From positions 75,783,056 through 75,847,055 of the forward strand of contig NC_135506.1 of the NCBI RefSeq assembly GCF_052857255.1: 64,000 nucleotides of DNA, written 5' to 3'. Source of the DNA: Amblyomma americanum. Taxonomy: Eukaryota > Arthropoda > Arachnida > Ixodida > Ixodidae. Below, piece after piece: positions 41,026 through 51,979 of this stretch. How positions within the stretch are numbered: the stretch's first letter is position 1; each line of letters starts with the position of its first letter. The translations under genes were made by a program, and so were the position numbers. The notes beneath the pieces are model-generated. The model was given only the letters and a program-made list of their open reading frames with translations, ran no database searches and was not told the DNA's origin.

Positions 41026-43310
41026 ATACGATCAAGAGCGCAGATTTCGTTAATTTTCCTCTATATGGAAGCGGGTAGACGATGACAACGACATTGAGCC
41101 AGTGCTGTGGCATGTTGCAAGTTGCGCGTCCGCGCCATAAGTGTCGCCACGGTCGGAACGATTGCAGCGATCCTGGTATCTGGCAGCAAACGCGGCTGGA
41201 GTCAATGACACAACGCGTCTGCGCCGCCAGTGCCGCCGCGGGCAACGCTGCAGCGCAGTGGCAGCAGACGACAGCGACCGGCGCAAGCATAGCGAGCAAA
41301 GTTTTGAGCAATTTATGTTTTTACCGCCAACTCCCAGGCACCGCCACCGTCGCATTTCAAAATCGTCCCCATTGGCTCTACGGGAATGTCACACCCTTGA
41401 TTGAGCGAGTTAACGAATGGACGAAGACGACAACGAAGTTCTGGCTGTGTTCTGAGTGCCGCTCGTAGCTGTTACTTCGTTTGTGTACATATAGCTGTAA
41501 ATATATTCTTTCCCGCAACAATATTGAATTCTTTAGCAATTGTGATTTATTGAAAGTGTGTAGCTTTAATTGCCATGTAACTTCGGCATCATTCTGGCAT
41601 TCCTGTGTTGTTTATGATGCATAACGACTAGCTCAAGCAAGCCGCGGCAGTGTTGCGTCATTGATTTCCTTTGAATAACTCATGGCCGATTACATGCACT
41701 GTGCACACCCTGTAAACGCATTCTAAGTATCCTCCGGTCTCACTTCGTAATTGATGCAACAACACTCCTTTTATTATTTTCACTTCGTGTTTTGAATTTT
41801 CTTGGATGTGGTGATCTGTAGTGATTAATTCAACTGCAGTGCAGCATTGATTTGTTGTTACTTGTTTATGACATGCACCATGTAATAACATGCATTTTGG
41901 ACGTCTTGATTGTTCCCAGCTTTTGACGTATTTATGGTTACATTGGTAGTGTAAATTTGCTTTGTCTGCAAGTCTTTATTTGACGAAGACACTGGTATTT
42001 ATAACCTTAATTTACGTGACACAGTCCAGTTACAAAATACACATACACAACGGCAAGACACAAGACAGCTCACTTAACTGGAACCATAACTTACAATGCA
42101 ACATGTACTCTTTTGCTTGTAGAAGATAAAATCATTCATGAAACTTCAACATCAACACATGAACAAGTAATGTAGATGCATACGTACAGGAAATTCATAG
42201 AGACAAAACACACGCTCGTAGCAAACAACATGCATATACATGAAGTTCAAAACTCAACACAGTCTTCCTTATGGCAAAAAAGAACTGTAATGTGTGGAAA
42301 ACAAATCACACACAAATGCACAAAGGAACTGTAATGCATAAAAGATGCACTCCCCCCCCAGGGTGTTTCTTGGAGCACTGTTTCGGGTCACCCTAGAACA
42401 GTTATGAGGTTCTGACATCGCTCCTAAGTTCCCCATCAGGACATTTGGTCTAATGGGACCTCATATTGTGAAGGCAAACATATAGTTCACTTTTCCTAAG
42501 GACATTTCTACACTTAATGCATTCACTGCATCATTGGTCACCAGAGGTTCACATCATTTTTTTCTGCTGTATGGCCACTAGTACTAGGTCCCATGAAGCC
42601 TCATGTTAGAGAGATTTTATACTGAGATCCTCCTCCTTAGGCTTCACAATAAAATCTGCCGCATAGCATGGATAAATGACATGACCTGCCTGTGACCCAT
42701 GATCCAGTAGACATGTTAAGATGCATTTTCCACAATGGGTGCGACTGTGCAATGCCTACAAATGGTTCAAAGTGCCACCAAAGTTGAAGAGTTTGGCTGT
42801 ACGGTTGTGTGAAGCTGCACCACAGACACTTCCATTCATTCTTCAGTGAGAACACACTGTAGCGACTTCAAACAGTGATGCTACCAGATTGCAACTAAAA
42901 CCTAAAATACATCAAAATCGGTGTTTGAAAGTGACCTTAGCAGATTATGTTGACATCACAAGGGAAAATTTTTAGCTGGAACGAGGAAGTCATACTGCAA
43001 GATGCATGCATCTGGTGCATTGTGGCCTAATTTGTTTTTGTTTGTTTTCTTAGTAACGTATGTATTCATTGTTATTGTTGTGCAGTCCCTGATTGAAAGT
43101 GCACAGGTTGATTTTGCATGAATGTGAATGTAATGAGAGAGGCAGACGCTGCTTGTTACAGAGGGTGTATTTTACCCTTTAGGTGCCTTTGCATAGTTGT
43201 GCGCATTGTGAATGCACAGGTTTTTCAGGGAGGGTGCCACAGGTTGCTGCAATTTCTTTGCTTCAGGGGAATCGAACTTTCTTGATATTTGCAACCGGGA
43301 TGATTTTTCA
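41026..43310. other. No recognisable gene
   Basis: GC-rich to about 41460, then AT-rich. It includes a short C run near 42351. No coding domain, splice series or clear transposon terminus was found. Confidence 0.4.
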
Positions 43311-43410
43311 TGATTTATTTATTTATTTGGTCATACTGTTAACCCTTCATGAGGGTCATTACAGGGAGGGGACAAAAACAAATACATTTCATAAGCACTT
43401 CAATAAGCAA

Positions 43411-46203
43411 TCACGAATCAGAATTCAAACTTTGTACTCCATTTCTCAAAAACATATCGACACCTAGCTCAAATTGTTGCACGTTCGCACTCTCCACAAC
43501 ATCACTTGGCAGTTTGTTCCATAATTCGATAGCATTAGGAAAAAAGGAATACCGGTATACATCCGTACGTGCGTTAATAGGTTGTAGTACCCTGCTGTGG
43601 TTTTTTCGGGAACCACGTTTTAGAGGCGCTTTCACATAATGTTCTTTATTTATTTTTAATGCTCCTTGCATTATCTGGAAAAAAAGTTTGAGTCGATGTT
43701 TTATCCTTCCAATTTCCAGCGTTTCCAGTTCACACTGCTGCATCATCTCTGTAACTGAGTCAGTACGGCGATACTTGGAGCATATAAAACGTGCTGAAAT
43801 GTGCTGAATTCTTTCCGCCTTCTTGTTTAAGCATTTTTGGTGTGGGCTCCACACAGCATTTGCATATTCCAGAACTGGTCGTATAAACGTTTTATAGTTG
43901 ACCAATTTAATTTCTTTAGTCGCATCTGGTAGTTTTCTCCTAAGAAAGCAGAGCTTTTGGTAAGCTCTTGAATAGATATTATCAATGTGAAAACTCCAGT
44001 CTAGATTTTGCGTCACTGTCACCCCTAAGTATCGGAAACTCTGTACCTCGACCAAGGCATTTTCTCCTATATTATATTCAAATCTGATAAGGTTCTGTTT
44101 TTTACTTACGTGAGTGTATGTGGATTTTTTGAAGTTAATTACCATGCCCCAACTTTGGCACCACGAATTTAATGATTGTAGACATCTATTTAGTTCAATC
44201 TGATCTTCAGCGCAGGCTAAACGCGAGTAAATTAAGCAGTCATCGGCAAACAGTTTAATTTTTACGGGCGGAACAATGTTAGAAGGAATATCATTAATAT
44301 ACAATAAAAACAATAGCGGGCCTAAAACAGACCCCTGCGGCACTCCTGACACAACTGCACACTTCCCCGACTCACTGTTACCGATTCTAACCTTTTGGTA
44401 ACGATTCATTAAATATGCCTGAATCCACAATACTATAGTTTCACTAATTCCTAGGCTTCTCAATTTGGAAAGTAATTTATGATGTACAACTTTATCAAAT
44501 GCCTTCGCAAAGTCTATACACACAATATCTATCTGTTGGCATTCATCTATAGCTTTACAAAGGTCATGTACAGTTTCGATTAACTGTGTCACGGTCGAAA
44601 GGCCAGATCGGAAACCGTGCTGAACTGGGCATAATAAATCGTTTTTGTATAAAAAATACAGAATATGTTTTGCTATTGCATGCTTTAGGACTTTACAGCA
44701 CACAGAAGTCAGCGAGACTGGTCTATAATTGTTTGCACATAGCCTATTGCCACTTTTAAATATCGGAATGACGGTGGCAGCGCGCCAGTCCTGAGGTACT
44801 GAATGATCTCGCAAAGATTTTTCAAATAAAAGCTGCAAATAATACGACATCCATTCAGCGTACCGTTGAAGAAATGCCGATGGTATTTCATCTGGGCCAC
44901 ACTATTTTTTTGCGTCCAACGTAAGCAAATGCTGGAACACGCCCTCCCTTTTAATGCCTAGGTCTTCCATTGGGTATTGTATTGTGCAGTCTAAAGGATC
45001 ATCGTCTGCATCACATCTATCCTTGGTAAAAACTGATTGGAAGAAATGATTAAGTACGTTTGCAATATCTTTTTTTTCTTTCACGACTACGTCGCCATCC
45101 ACTATCTGTTCTATTGCATTCTTTCTATCTGTGAAGTATCGCCAAAACTTTTGTGGCGAGCATTTGAGGAAGTTTGTAAGCGTTTTATTGAAGAACGTTT
45201 TCTTCGACTCCAGCAAAGCAGATTTTAACATTTGTTTGGTTATTGAAAGTTCTATTGCCCTGCTTTTTTTCTTCCTTTGTCTTTTTATCTTACGCTTAAG
45301 GTGTATGGTGTGCCTAGTTATCCATGGATTTCTTTGCTTTGATTTCTTTATACGTATGGGTACAAAATGATCTATGCAGTATTTGATTATCCCTTTAAGA
45401 CGGTTCCATAGTTCTACACTTTCGCGGTTGGATGCTATTTCAAATTCATTAAACTGTTCTTCCAAAACGTCTAGGATGGACGTGTCATTCGCACGGCCAT
45501 AATCCTTAACATGCATCACGACATATGCTTGCTTACAGATTCTTGTGTGCAGCGGTACATTCAAGCAAACCATCTTATGATCAGATAAACCATTTTCAAC
45601 TGATACAGTATAGTCAGGTATTCTACCGGATATGAAAACCAAGTCCAACAATGACTGGGACTTTGGTGTAACTCTTGTGAAGTCTTTAACTATTTGCTTA
45701 AGGTTATGTGAAAACATAATATGCATCATTTTATTGGCGCTTCTTATTTCTACATTACCCGCTGATAGACTTTCCCAATCAATATGCGGCAAATTAAAGT
45801 CACCAGCCATTATTAGTCTTGTGTTTTCATTTACATGGGAGCTAAGGAATTCATTCAAGCTATCCAAAAATTCTGGCGGGGTGGCTGGTGGTCTATACAC
45901 AGTCCCTAATATATACCACATGTCTGCAGAGCTGATCTTGCACCAAACCGTTTCAGGGAGACTGCAATCAAGAGCGACTGCGTTTATAGTGCTTTTCACA
46001 ACTATAGCCACGCCACCACCTCTAGAATCCCTGTCGCATCTAAACACCTTGTAGTCAGGAGGAAAAATACTACTGTCACTAATTACACTATGGAACCATG
46101 TCTCAGTCAACATCAATACATCAGGGTTTTGAGAAATTAGAAGATACTCTAAATCACTTAGTTTATTTGCGATACTGCGGGCGTTTACAAGTAGAATTCT
46201 GAG
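43411..46203 (-). pseudogene. LINE ORF2: APE endonuclease and reverse transcriptase
   Basis: A single frame of about 930 codons interrupted only by TAG at 44902-44904. The endonuclease starts RILLVNARSIANKLSDLEY, has MLTETWFHS, then AGDFNLPHIDW (catalytic Asp/Asn) and LSDHKMVCLNVPL. The stop lies just before CGPDEIPSAFLQ, the beginning of the RT. RT motifs are YRPVSLTSVCCKVLKHAI, IVCIDFAKAFDKVVHHKLL (catalytic Asp), SGVPQGSVLGPLLFLLYIND and IKLFADDCLIYS (ADD). The C-terminal thumb follows with NLDWSFHIDNIYSRAYQKL and FNKL-type ILWNKLPSDVV near the end. It would nick DNA and copy LINE RNA. A TAG (46204-46206) precedes the first codons, so the native start is unclear. Confidence 0.88.
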
Positions 46204-46273
46204 CTATGACCGAGAAGAATCGCTATCCGTGTCAGAAGCCTTCTCTGAAGTTTTCAACTGAATCAATGCCTGG

Positions 46274-46978
46274 CTAGCAGTATTTCCCCTCTTTTTGACA
46301 CCCTTCATTTCTATCACGATCCCAGACGTAGATATGATTGTTGATCTTAAGCTTGTCATGTACCACTTTTACCTTGTTGCATTTTGCTTGTTCCTTTTCA
46401 CTGCTTTGGCATAGTTTTTTTCGTACTTCTGCAGTTTCCTTAGCGTAGTCTTGACTTATGCTTATCGAGCTGCCTTTCAGCTTGCCACAGTTTTGCATCA
46501 CAGACTGTTTTTCCCGTGAATCATAAAAATGCATGATTACCGGCCGATTACTACCGTCTTTTTTCTTGCCAATACGATGAATTTTGTCGATCAAGTTCAC
46601 TGGTACTTCCAAGGTTCCTTTGAATACATTCTCAATAACAGCTTGTTTCAGGTCGCTGTCTGATTCACCCTTGTCCTCATCGATACCAATAACCAAGAGG
46701 TTATTGGATCGGCTTCTATTTTCATATTCTACCAACTTATCCGCCTGATGACGAACAAGGGATTCTAGGCTTTGTACTCGCTTGTTCAAGTCTGCAATCA
46801 CGGTAAGTGTAGCGGTCATTTTTTCGCATTTCTCTTTCATTTCGGTCATTTCAGCTCTTAATGCATCCATTTTAGCATCTGATGAAGCCTGATTATCAAT
46901 GATTAATTGCAACATTTCTGCAGTTTTGGGCCCAGGATTTTCTTCAACATCTCCTGAAACCAACAGTGTCAACACCAT
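46274..46978 (-). CDS. LINE ORF1 with N-terminal 2A peptide, coiled coil and RRM-like domain
   Basis: 234 codons from the ATG at 46978. Residues 1-17 end in the canonical 2A sequence GDVEENPGP. Residues about 20-85 form a coiled coil (AKMDALRAEMTEMKEKCEK, then LNKRVQSLESLVRHQADKL). Residues about 88-200 look like the L1 ORF1p RRM (YENRSRSNNLLVIGI, then LIDKIHRIGKKKDGSNRPVI and GSSISISQDYAKET). Expected role: RNA chaperone of the LINE. The frame upstream is open to 47308 except for one TAG at 46982-46984. A different frame beyond about 46300 continues in a serine/acidic tail up to the TAG at 46204, so a small C-terminal frameshift is possible. Confidence 0.85.
   Translation of the reverse strand: MVLTLLVSGDVEENPGPKTAEMLQLIIDNQASSDAKMDALRAEMTEMKEKCEKMTATLTVIADLNKRVQSLESLVRHQADKLVEYENRSRSNNLLVIGIDEDKGESDSDLKQAVIENVFKGTLEVPVNLIDKIHRIGKKKDGSNRPVIMHFYDSREKQSVMQNCGKLKGSSISISQDYAKETAEVRKKLCQSSEKEQAKCNKVKVVHDKLKINNHIYVWDRDRNEGCQKEGKYC
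46928..46978 (-). other. 2A ribosome-skipping peptide coding site
   Basis: The codons encode MVLTLLVSGDVEENPGP. D-V-E-x-N-P-G followed by P is the invariant 2A core, with the usual hydrophobic leucine-rich lead (LTLLVSG). In 2A peptides the ribosome skips the Gly-Pro bond and continues, releasing the upstream chain. Confidence 0.9.
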
Positions 46979-46981
46979 AGA

Positions 46982-47415
46982 CTAAGAGTCAACCAAAAAA
47001 TTCAGGTAGCTTCGAGGGCACGGCAGGGCTAACAAAAAGCGGTTATCGCTTCTAAAAGTAGTAGCATTAGGCAAATAACGAACCTGCAACAGCAGTAACG
47101 TCCGCTTAGACATGTTGTCGCTAGGCCAGGTGCCGTGCCCTCTGAAGCCTCCCTCGCTGCGTGGCTCCTTTTGTAACCGGTCCACTGATGACGTCACTGT
47201 CGTCGACGAAAGACGATCCACGAGCCGGATGCCATCAATCCCAAACTCTTGATAAGGCGTAAAGAAAAGCGATGCCTCGTCCGGACTGCAGACCGGTGTA
47301 GCGTTCACGAAAATCTATGGTAAAACCTGCAACAGCAGTAACGTCCGCTTAGACATGTTGTCGCTAGGCCAGGTGCCGTGCCCTCTGAAGCCTCCCTCGC
47401 TGCGTGGCTCCTTTT
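46982..47415 (-). promoter_or_regulatory. LINE 5' UTR with 91-bp direct repeat and in-frame upstream codons
   Basis: Copies at 47082-47172 and 47325-47415 are identical by eye, spaced 243 bases. A frame in phase with ORF1 runs from an ATG at 47113 (MSKRTLLLLQVRYL, then a second hydrophobic stretch RFLLALPCPRSYLNFLV) to TAG at 46982, two codons before the ORF1 ATG. The arrangement may be a promoter monomer pair as in some LINEs; promoter activity is inferred only. Confidence 0.6.
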
Positions 47416-47417
47416 TT

Positions 47418-48337
47418 TTTTTGCGAGTGAACACAGTAAATAATATTTCTCAAAACAGCGATCCTGGTGACATGTCTTTTGCCATTTTCCCGCAGATATT
47501 TTTTTCGGCTGTAGTATATTTTTCCTGCTTTTCTAGCATCATGTGTCAATTTAATAAAGAATGTAATCCTGTGGTCCGCCAATTACTCGTTTGACAGATC
47601 GGGGTGTCTCAACGTTACGATTTCTATCTAGGGTAACTCTGGACGGAATTTAATACATGCCTCCAAAGGAGTAGCTATTTTGCGTTTTGCATTGCTAACC
47701 TAGTTGGCATTCTTAAGACTGGCATTGAGTCTTTAGACACAAAAAAACGTTTTCTGAAAGAGGATTGGCAAGTGGTGCCTGAAAGTGTTTATGGCAGAAC
47801 TGGAAAGGCTATTGCAAGTGCCTGAAGATCGACATCTTGCTGTTTGTCGTCTCTGAATTTTTTAGCAACTGAAATTGCTAGGAGAGGCTTAAGGGTTGGT
47901 AAATTCTTGTTGCGCTGTTCATACTGCTTGCCTGGCATGGCTTTGTCATTGCACAGAGAACTTTATAAACCTTGAGAGAGCAGCAAAACCATTGGCTCAG
48001 TAGTTTGTGAAAAGGGTAATGTGCATCCTCTTCAGGACATCTGTTGCGCAAAATGGAAATCGCCAGCTCCAGAAAAGTGCACACACATAACCCGAGCTTC
48101 ACCTAGGTGAGGCTCATGTTATGTTGCTGCACCCAGTGAGGTTACTGCACCCACATTTAAATAGATTGTGTTTGATGGTTTTTTGAAATTTTTAGCTAGT
48201 TGTTTGTGTGGTTGTGGACACTGACTGCTTTCTGGATGACTACTTACATGTGTACTAATATGCATGAACTGTCAGTATTCTTCAGAAATTTTCAGGTGAT
48301 GCGGTACAGGTTAAGACACCACTGTACTGTCTTGCAG
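47418..48337. other. No recognisable gene
   Basis: AT-rich sequence after the LINE 5' end. No supported exon or repeat boundary was found. Confidence 0.4.
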
Positions 48338-48589
48338 GTGGTTTATCAAAATGGAAGACTGAAATCTCGGTCTCTTGGCCGCAACATCTGACTGTTGATG
48401 CTCTGTCATCATTGAAGAAGGAGTCTCTAGCGGATGCAAGGGCTCGTATGTGTGATGTTCTGTGTGTGAGTGGCATGCCAGGGTTTTTGGCACGTGTCAC
48501 CAAAGATGATAGCAGATGGAGAGAGAGCAACTTCATTTCCAGCACCAAATTTGATGCTCTGGCCATTCTTCTAAGAAAGGGGAGGCAGT
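48338..48589 (+). CDS. Putative exon of an unidentified host gene
   Basis: A good acceptor (tactgtcttgcag) opens an 84-codon frame reading GLSKWKTEISVSWPQHLTVD, then ADARARMCDVLCVSGMPGFL and WRESNFISSTKFDALAILLR. It closes at the donor agt|gtaagg at 48590, leaving one base for the next exon. The frame happens to stay open to 48744. I recognise no domain. It could belong to the same gene as 51980-54109, which lies in the same orientation, but a connecting exon with matching phase was not found. Confidence 0.4.
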
Positions 48590-48911
48590 GTAAGGTGTTG
48601 GTTGTTAGTGGTCTTGTGCGGGGCCAATCCTGCATTGAGTATGTATGTGGCCCCCTCAAAAGTGGTAGCGAGGGTGTCTGGGAAGCCATTGTATATAGTA
48701 TGTCTACTGGGGTAGCCATTAGTATTGAGTTTGCATGTGGCTGAACATAGCACCTTCTTCACTAGTGAGGAGTTGAAGAGTAGGCACGAAGCTCTTGGAA
48801 GATAGCTGACTTCTTTGTGGCATCCCATCCTCACTTAAGAATCTCTGAGTCAGTTTAACGAGGGTCATAGATGTGTGCCTTGACAAACCTGAGCAGATGG
48901 AATTCAAATTT

Positions 48912-49165
48912 TGATTCAGAGTGTGCCGAAGCGGTGGTCGAGTGGTTATGGCGCTCGGCTGTTGGCCGAAAGACGCGGGTTCGATCCTGGCCGCAGCGGT
49001 CGAATTTCGATGAAGGCGAAATTCTAGAGGTCCGTGTACTGTGCGATGTCAGTGCACGTTAAAGAACTCCAGGTGGTTGAAATTTCCGGAGCCCTTCACT
49101 ACGGTGTCTCGCATAGCCTGAGCCGCTTTGGGACGTTAAACCCCCATAAACGATGATTCAGAGTG
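48912..49165 (+). mobile_element. Ruka-like tRNA-derived SINE with 12-bp TSD
   Basis: SINE 48924-49153, flanked by tgattcagagtg at 48912-48923 and 49154-49165. The tRNA-like head has an A box (tggtcgagtggttatggcg) and B box (gggttcgatcctg), then the tick SINE tract gtgcgatgtcagtgcacgtt, ccggagcccttcactacgg, gggacgttaaa and a short A-rich tail. Confidence 0.88.
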
Positions 49166-49739
49166 CACTGTAACAGCAGACCTTGTATTTTCAGTTTGCT
49201 TTGATGCGGTTGCAAACAGTGCAGCATCTGTATCACAGTTGATTACTCAAAAATATAAGATCTACAGTAGATCCCAAGAATTCACTAATCAAGATGTTTT
49301 ACCTTTTATGCATTTTTTTAAGCAGCTAGCAAACAAAAGAGCTAACGTAATTTTATTCCCAAGAAAGCTCATGTGTAACTAAAAACTGCCAACTAAAAGC
49401 ACTTTCATGGGCTCACAGATACTTCCTGTCTGTTTCAGTATAAGCTTAACCTCGTTGGCTGGAAACTATTTACAGACTAAATATCAATGAAGACTTCTTA
49501 GTTTCGTTGCCAGTGAACTACAAGTTTAAAGTTTTGAATTACGATCTATAGACCTCTCATTTGCAGAAAGAGGTCTGTTTCATTCTCATTTGCAAAGTAC
49601 CTTGTATGCAAACGTTTCCTTGTAACAGTGGTTTTAAAGTGTTTGTGGCACTGCCTCTTCTAATCATCCTTTTATAAACATTGGTCCATGTAGGCACTCA
49701 CGATCTTTCTGGGTCCATTTCCCGCATTGCTGGCTATGC

Positions 49740-49890
49740 TTCAATTGAGGCGAAACGCAAAAGGTGCCTTTGTGCATTGCGATGTCTGCGCAAGTTGGAG
49801 AACCTGAGGTGGTCTAAATTAATCCAGAGCCCTTCACTACTGCGTCCCTCATAGACAATGTGCTGCTGCTTTGGGATGTTAAATCTCATG
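49740..49890 (+). mobile_element. Diverged Ruka-like SINE fragment
   Basis: The segments gcgatgtctgcgcaagttgg, ccagagcccttcactactgc and tgggatgttaaat follow the order of the SINE at 48924 with many substitutions. The tRNA head is lost or beyond recognition. Confidence 0.7.
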
Positions 49891-49954
49891 GTTTACAATT
49901 CATTCCGGAACTTTTGTACATACTTCGCAAGTACCATATTACCTAAGTAGACTT

Positions 49955-50802
49955 ATACCCCTGTCACATGGGACTTCTTTTCGGCCTTTGCCGTAAAGTT
50001 GTCTTATTGCACTAAAGGAGGAAAACCGAAAAGGAGCAGCGACGCTGCTACACGGCAAATCCAAAGGAGCTAGAACGCGGCCTCCGTGAATGCCAAAAGT
50101 CACCGCTGTGTGTGAAGCGGCGCTAGAAACATTATGAAATTAAAGCTGACGGTAGCACTTCAGCTAAGAGTGCTTTCATTTATGTTGGAAAAAGTAGCTA
50201 TCACGATAATAAATGAGCGTTCTGACGGTGAGAAACGAATATTTTGAAACAGTTTCGTTTTTTTTTCATCGTTCTCGGTTCGACCACGGTAGGCGCACTT
50301 TTCTGTTTGGCTCCTCGTCGTGTTCGAGAAGCGTGCTTTGTTGCGTGTGTCTTTTTGCACACAAGCAAACTCAAAACACGCACACAACAAAGAGCAAACG
50401 AAGAAAAAACTGCGAAGCAAGATGCGCAAGCACGTGTGTGTCGATGCGGCTGCTGAAAAGCGTTCAAGTCTTTTCTTAGCAGTGTGGATGTCTTTAGTCA
50501 TAGCCTCCTCTACGCTTAACTGCACTGTAATGCAAAATTAACCATTAAATAAGATAAATTAGGTATTTTTTACGTTTTTAAAACTAAAAATTGCGTCAAT
50601 TTTTTATTCTTTGAGCTCGCTAGCTGGCGCTGCCGTCTGGGTTGCTCCTTTAAGCAACTTTAAGGCCACTGACGGCTGCCTTTATTGCTACGGACCTTTA
50701 TCGCAAAGGTCTCAACGCTTTGCCGTGTAGATGCGCGTGACGCGCCTTTGGGGCAAAGGACCTTAATTTCTAAGGCCTTACAAGTGCCCGCTTGACAGGG
50801 TA
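49955..50802. mobile_element. TIR element with TA flanks (844 bp), non-autonomous
   Basis: The termini cccctgtcacatggg (49957) and, inverted, ccctgtcaagcgggc (ending 50800) are flanked by TA at 49955-49956 and 50801-50802. The subterminal regions are also roughly inverted (gcctttgccg versus cctttgcccc). No transposase is visible. The superfamily is not assigned. Confidence 0.6.
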
Positions 50803-51979
50803 CCCAACTCAAAAAGCCTTCACTAACAAGTCAAGGTACTTTGAGTGTGTTTGTATGGTCTCCATTATAACATGGTCAAGAACATTTGGCACCATGGTTC
50901 TAGCTGTGTAGCACACGAAATAGTTGGGCTCTTTCGTTTGTGAGCTTCCTCCTTAAAGAGATTTTTTCCTCTGCGCCAAGGAATGAGGCACATAATTGTG
51001 AATGAACGAATTTTTGAATGATGCTAAAGGGAATTTCCAGGAGGATAAGCACGGAAGGTGTTAGTGCACTGCTCCACAGATTCCAACTGAAGTAGAAAGC
51101 AATGTTAACAATTGCAAAACTCAATACCTTTTGTCTCCAAAAATTGCGCTCACTCTGGGGCCTAAATTATTGACGGCAGGTTTGAGTGTACAAACTCGGT
51201 GCTTCAGGTAGATGAGTCTTTAAGAAATGCTTTCTTAGGAGCTGCAATATATAGACTTTACTTTGGCTAAATTATTTCTGCAGGGCCATATGCTACTGTG
51301 CTTCCTATTGCAAACATGTTCGTGGTTATCCTTGGTAACAAGGTAAACGGGTGGCTATGTTTGTAATGTGGATAGTCTGCATTGCAGGATTGTTTTGGCC
51401 AAGCCTGTAAGCAGTTGCTGAACGAATTGGTGACAAAGTTTTTGAAGAAGGCAGAACAGGAGGTGGCTCCCCAAAAATGACAGTATGCACTCTTGTCATC
51501 AAGCAGACTGACTTGTCTCTGTTCAAAAGTGGAGGAATGTTAATTTTCACTCCCTTTCCAGCTTCCTCCCACCCACAAGCTGGGTGTCATTGCAGGGGGG
51601 ACTTGCGGTGGACTGTTCCATCTCTTCATTTTGGAAATCATTGATGTCCGCTTACAAATGTAGCATCACAATCATAGCATGCAATATTGCGCTTTGTATG
51701 TACACCTCCGGTCATATGTCTTTTGTCTACATGGCTTGCTTTTGGGTTGCACAGCAGGAGCAGATGCGGCAGCCCGGAAGACTCGGAAGGTCGTGAAAAG
51801 TGAGGACAACTGTTCTTCTCACCTAGCAGAAGGATATCCAAAGGGTGCCATTAGTACAGCTTTACTTTTGTGATTAGCAAATCCAAAAGAAGAATCAAAT
51901 CCGACCAAGGCAGTATGGGATGGCAGATTTAGATATAGACTGGATGTGTACACACTGCTGCCTTTCGGTCTGTTCTCAG
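50803..51979. other. Intergenic or intronic; no firm exon
   Basis: A possible small exon starts at 51388 after the acceptor tctgcattgcag and reads DCFGQACKQLLNELVTKFLK, but it runs into a stop without a good donor. A further open stretch at 51760-51870 (RKTRKVVKSEDN) lacks consistent phases with the exon at 51980. Confidence 0.35.

Larger units (their letters stand above)
43312..47415 (-). mobile_element. CR1/L1-like LINE, nearly complete, with 2A-bearing ORF1
   Basis: On the minus strand: a 5' UTR with a 91-bp direct repeat (47325-47415 and 47082-47172), ORF1 (46978-46274), ORF2 (46203-43411), a short 3' UTR and an (AAAT)n end at 43313-43329. ORF2 has a single in-frame stop. No target duplication is visible, which is usual for CR1-like elements. 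The boundaries at the 5' side are inferred from the end of the repeat. Confidence 0.8.

Noticed and set aside
48924..48997. tRNA gene
   Set aside because: Same reason: it is the head of a 230-bp SINE with 12-bp TSD.
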